The notes under the pieces were generated by a model. It searched no databases, had not been told where the DNA came from, and was given only the letters and a program-made list of their open reading frames with translations. From Butyribacter intestini (GTDB lineage Bacteria > Bacillota > Clostridia > Lachnospirales > Lachnospiraceae), in the NCBI GenBank assembly GCA_001414325.1, contig LLKB01000005.1, positions 1 through 64,000 of the forward strand: DNA of 64,000 bases, given 5' to 3'. The translations under genes were made by a program, and so were the position numbers. Positions 61,824 to 64,000 of this stretch are shown in pieces. Within the stretch, counting starts at the first letter, position 1. Every line of letters starts with the position of its first letter.

Positions 61824-63476
61824 TTACATCAATGTTGAAAATACATTTAATATCGGCTGAATCATCTTCCATGTTCTTGGTCTGTTAAGCCAGTCCTGAT
61901 AAGTTATTTCCTTACTATCCTCAAATGTCTTTTCAAAATCTTTCTTTACTTTATTTTGTATCTGTCTGCCTGACATCCACACACCATTTTCATAATGCAG
62001 ATAAAAACTCCTGTAATCCATATTTATCGTTCCGACGATAACGGCATCCTCCGTAAGTATCTGTTTTGCATGAATAAATCCCGGTGTATATTCATAAATC
62101 CTTACACCTTCTCTAAGTAAAACTCCATAATTGTAATTCGTAAGCATTTTCACCTGCTTTTTATCCGGTATATTTGGTGTAATTATCCTTACATCGACAC
62201 CTCTCTTTACTGCTTCTATAAGAGACTGCTTCATATAATCTTCTATTATAAGGTATGGCGTCGTTATATAAAGATATTTGTTTGAGTACATTATCATCTG
62301 ATTGTAAATACTCTCTATAGGATTTCTCGGGTTATTTGCCGGTCCGTCTGATATAACCTGACAATATGTGTTTCCAACTCTAGGATATATTGCTTTATAC
62401 TTAAGATAATCTATATGTTTTTCGTCTCTGCCACAGACCTCCCACATCTGCAAAAATACAACTGTAAGTCCCCATACACCCTCACCGCATATCCTGACAC
62501 CCGTATCTTTCCACACTCCAAAGCGTTCGATGAGATTTGCATATTCATCCGCAAGGTTAAACCCTCCTGTATATCCTACTTCTCCGTCTATTATAAGTAT
62601 CTTCTGATGAGAACGGAAATTCATGTAAAGTTCGCCGGTATATTTGTGAATAGGGTTAAATACCCTTACCTCAAATCCCTCATCCTCTAAAACACGCTTG
62701 AAATACTTGCCTGTTCTTATAGCTGCACCGAAATCATCATACATAAACTTGACCTCGACACCCTCGTCTATCTTTCTAAGCAGTATCTCATGCAGTTTAT
62801 CCCAGATTGCTCCCTCAGCAACAATAAAGAAATCAATAAGTATAAACTTTTCCGCTTTTTCAAGATCCGCAAAAATGTCCTCAAACACATCTTCACCCAT
62901 AGGATAATACGAGACTTCATTTCCACCGGTAAACATATATTTTTCGGCAGACATATATTTCACCATACGCCCTGCAACGGGATTTTTAGCAATATATTCA
63001 GCCGTAACCTTTTTGTCTTCCAGCAAAAACTGATTTCCATATGAAATCTGTCTTAATATATGGCGGTCAAGATATTTTCTTTTTTTACTTGATCTTCCCC
63101 AAAGATAATACATAAAAAAACCGCTTATCGGCAAAAGAAGTACAATGGATATCCACGCAAGCCTGTATGACGGACTCTGGTTGCGGTTTACCAGTGTTAC
63201 AATAGCTATAACAGAAATAATTTCTACTATAAAATAGAAAAATACCGTAAACTGTCTGAGTAAAAATGGCAGGAAAATAATAAGCAATACCTGTAAAAAA
63301 ACTATCAATGCAGTGACAAGCACTCTTAAAAATCCACTGAGATTATTCTGTACCCGACCCTTAAGTCCCTTTAAATATCTCTTTTTTTCACTTTCATTGT
63401 GCTGTGAATTTTTCTTTTTTTTATTTTTCCTTACCCATTTTTCATAGGCAGAATCTGAATTAAAAAACTTTTCCAA
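61824..63476 (-). CDS. cls: cardiolipin synthase
   Basis: A 550-residue membrane enzyme of the phospholipase D superfamily that joins two phosphatidylglycerol molecules. The N-terminus has a charged lead (residues 1-45) and membrane segments (VLVTALIVFLQVLLIIFLPF and FIVEIISVIAIVTLV, then LAWISIVLLLPISGFFMYYL). Two HKD motifs: HQKILIIDGEVGYTGGFNLA (near residue 290) and HAKQILTEDAVIVGTINMDY (near 470). The start is TTG at 63476, eight bases after AGGAGG. It stands alone, ending at a strong terminator. Confidence 0.93.
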   Translation of the reverse strand: MEKFFNSDSAYEKWVRKNKKKKNSQHNESEKKRYLKGLKGRVQNNLSGFLRVLVTALIVFLQVLLIIFLPFLLRQFTVFFYFIVEIISVIAIVTLVNRNQSPSYRLAWISIVLLLPISGFFMYYLWGRSSKKRKYLDRHILRQISYGNQFLLEDKKVTAEYIAKNPVAGRMVKYMSAEKYMFTGGNEVSYYPMGEDVFEDIFADLEKAEKFILIDFFIVAEGAIWDKLHEILLRKIDEGVEVKFMYDDFGAAIRTGKYFKRVLEDEGFEVRVFNPIHKYTGELYMNFRSHQKILIIDGEVGYTGGFNLADEYANLIERFGVWKDTGVRICGEGVWGLTVVFLQMWEVCGRDEKHIDYLKYKAIYPRVGNTYCQVISDGPANNPRNPIESIYNQMIMYSNKYLYITTPYLIIEDYMKQSLIEAVKRGVDVRIITPNIPDKKQVKMLTNYNYGVLLREGVRIYEYTPGFIHAKQILTEDAVIVGTINMDYRSFYLHYENGVWMSGRQIQNKVKKDFEKTFEDSKEITYQDWLNRPRTWKMIQPILNVFSTLM

Positions 63477-63600
63477 TTAGACTACCTCCTGAAACGCTTT
63501 ACTTAACATTCTAACACAAATGGGATGGGTTTGGCAAATAAATGTTCTCTATAATACTATGGGAAACAAACTATTTTGTCTTTTGATAAATTTTATTTTT

Positions 63601-63629
63601 TTGTCCGTCTTTTTATGTGATATTATTAT
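63601..63629 (+). promoter_or_regulatory. promoter of the YprB-like exonuclease gene
   Basis: -35 TTGTCC (63601-63606), 17-base spacer, -10 TATTAT (63624-63629). It lies in the 208-base divergent gap between cls and the exonuclease gene. Confidence 0.5.
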
Positions 63630-63684
63630 ATATGTGGTATTATTATAAGAAGTTATTATTTTTATTTTTTGAATCGAGGTTTTT

Positions 63685-64000
63685 ATGAAAGTTTTTGATT
63701 ATATATGCAAGTCACCTAAGTTTAAGTATTTTTTTAAACATCCGACAGATAATATCCTTTTTTTTGATATTGAGACTACCGGTTTGTCTCCTAATGCTTC
63801 TTCACTCTATATGATTGGTGTTATGTTTTTTGACAACAGTGACGGCAGCTGGCATTTGAAACAGTTTTTTGCTGATAATTATAAGAGTGAAGCTGATATG
63901 ATAAATTCTTTTCTTGATATTTTGGAAGATTATGATTATTTATATCATTTTAACGGTAAGACCTTTGATATTCCTTATGTTTTAAATAAGTGTTCTAAGC
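63685..64000 (+). CDS. ribonuclease H-like (YprB-type) exonuclease, N-terminal part
   Basis: The first 105 codons of a gene that runs off the window. The DEDD-type RNase H-like fold is visible: ILFFDIETTGLSPNASSLYM (acidic motif I) and LYHFNGKTFDIPYVLNKCS (motif II). These fit the RNase_H_2 / YprB exonuclease family seen in Firmicutes. GAGGTTTTT precedes the ATG. The function would be 3'-5' nucleic acid trimming; whether the protein has the TPR tail of YprB cannot be seen. Confidence 0.8.
   Translation, partial: MKVFDYICKSPKFKYFFKHPTDNILFFDIETTGLSPNASSLYMIGVMFFDNSDGSWHLKQFFADNYKSEADMINSFLDILEDYDYLYHFNGKTFDIPYVLNKCSK

Overview
This 64 kb window looks like a chromosome segment of a low-GC, AT-rich Firmicute of the Lachnospiraceae (Roseburia, Lachnospira, Coprococcus or Butyrivibrio type). 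The evidence is the gene order priA-def-fmt-rsmB-rlmN-prpC-prkC-rsgA-rpe-thiN, strong GGAGG ribosome sites with occasional TTG and GTG starts, extended -10 promoters, and several copies of the PD-(D/E)XK AAA-ATPase-like family that is abundant in gut Clostridia. The family-level assignment rests on gene content; the genus is not resolved. Almost all genes are on the minus strand. No rRNA, tRNA, CRISPR array, transposase or phage structural gene was seen.

Left part (1-16.3 kb): the first codons of an AAA-ATPase-like gene cut by the window edge; metY with an upstream mini-ORF; two tandem DUF4230 membrane proteins; a heavily deleted phoH relic; a sugar block (phosphoglucomutase, GH36 alpha-galactosidase, LacI regulator); a soluble hybrid histidine kinase; an MFS exporter with an M20 amidohydrolase; and a membrane chemoreceptor.

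Core part (16.3-31.1 kb): a long housekeeping cluster for replication restart, translation start (def, fmt), ribosome modification and assembly (rsmB, rlmN, rsgA), PASTA kinase/phosphatase signalling (prkC, prpC), pentose phosphate (rpe) and thiamine (thiN). A c-di-GMP PilZ protein sits between rpe and thiN. murE and dapF lie upstream, consistent with meso-diaminopimelate peptidoglycan. A secreted CAP protein, a CgeB-like glycosyltransferase, a dicarboxylate symporter and a cytidylate-kinase-like protein follow to 36.6 kb.

Plastic part (36.6-46.3 kb): a graveyard and duplication zone. It holds fused fragments of a uracil permease and a MATE transporter, a frameshifted DNA/RNA non-specific endonuclease toxin, a 5'-truncated Ser/Thr/Gly-rich gene, two damaged AAA-ATPase-like copies, an intact MATE exporter and one intact AAA-ATPase-like copy. 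The standout observation is that both damaged copies carry different in-frame insertions. Each is built of three consecutive hairpins and the two share the core GAGCCATTAG, suggesting a family of palindromic elements that insert in frame into genes. Three of the four ATPase copies (window edge, middle and right) keep the same promoter layout.

Accessory right part (46.3-58.4 kb): an AT-rich three-gene unknown cluster under a promoter buried in an inverted repeat; a YARHG lipoprotein; DUF4234 and DUF2752 membrane proteins; small HTH regulators; and a 1520-residue protein combining a Ser/Thr kinase domain, a NB-ARC/STAND NTPase and TPR-like helices, divergent from a 453-residue HTH-like protein. 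That pair resembles a threat-sensing or signalling module.

Right end (58.5-64 kb): trpS, ruvB, ruvA, a small zinc-ribbon protein, cardiolipin synthase, and the start of a YprB-like exonuclease that runs off the window.
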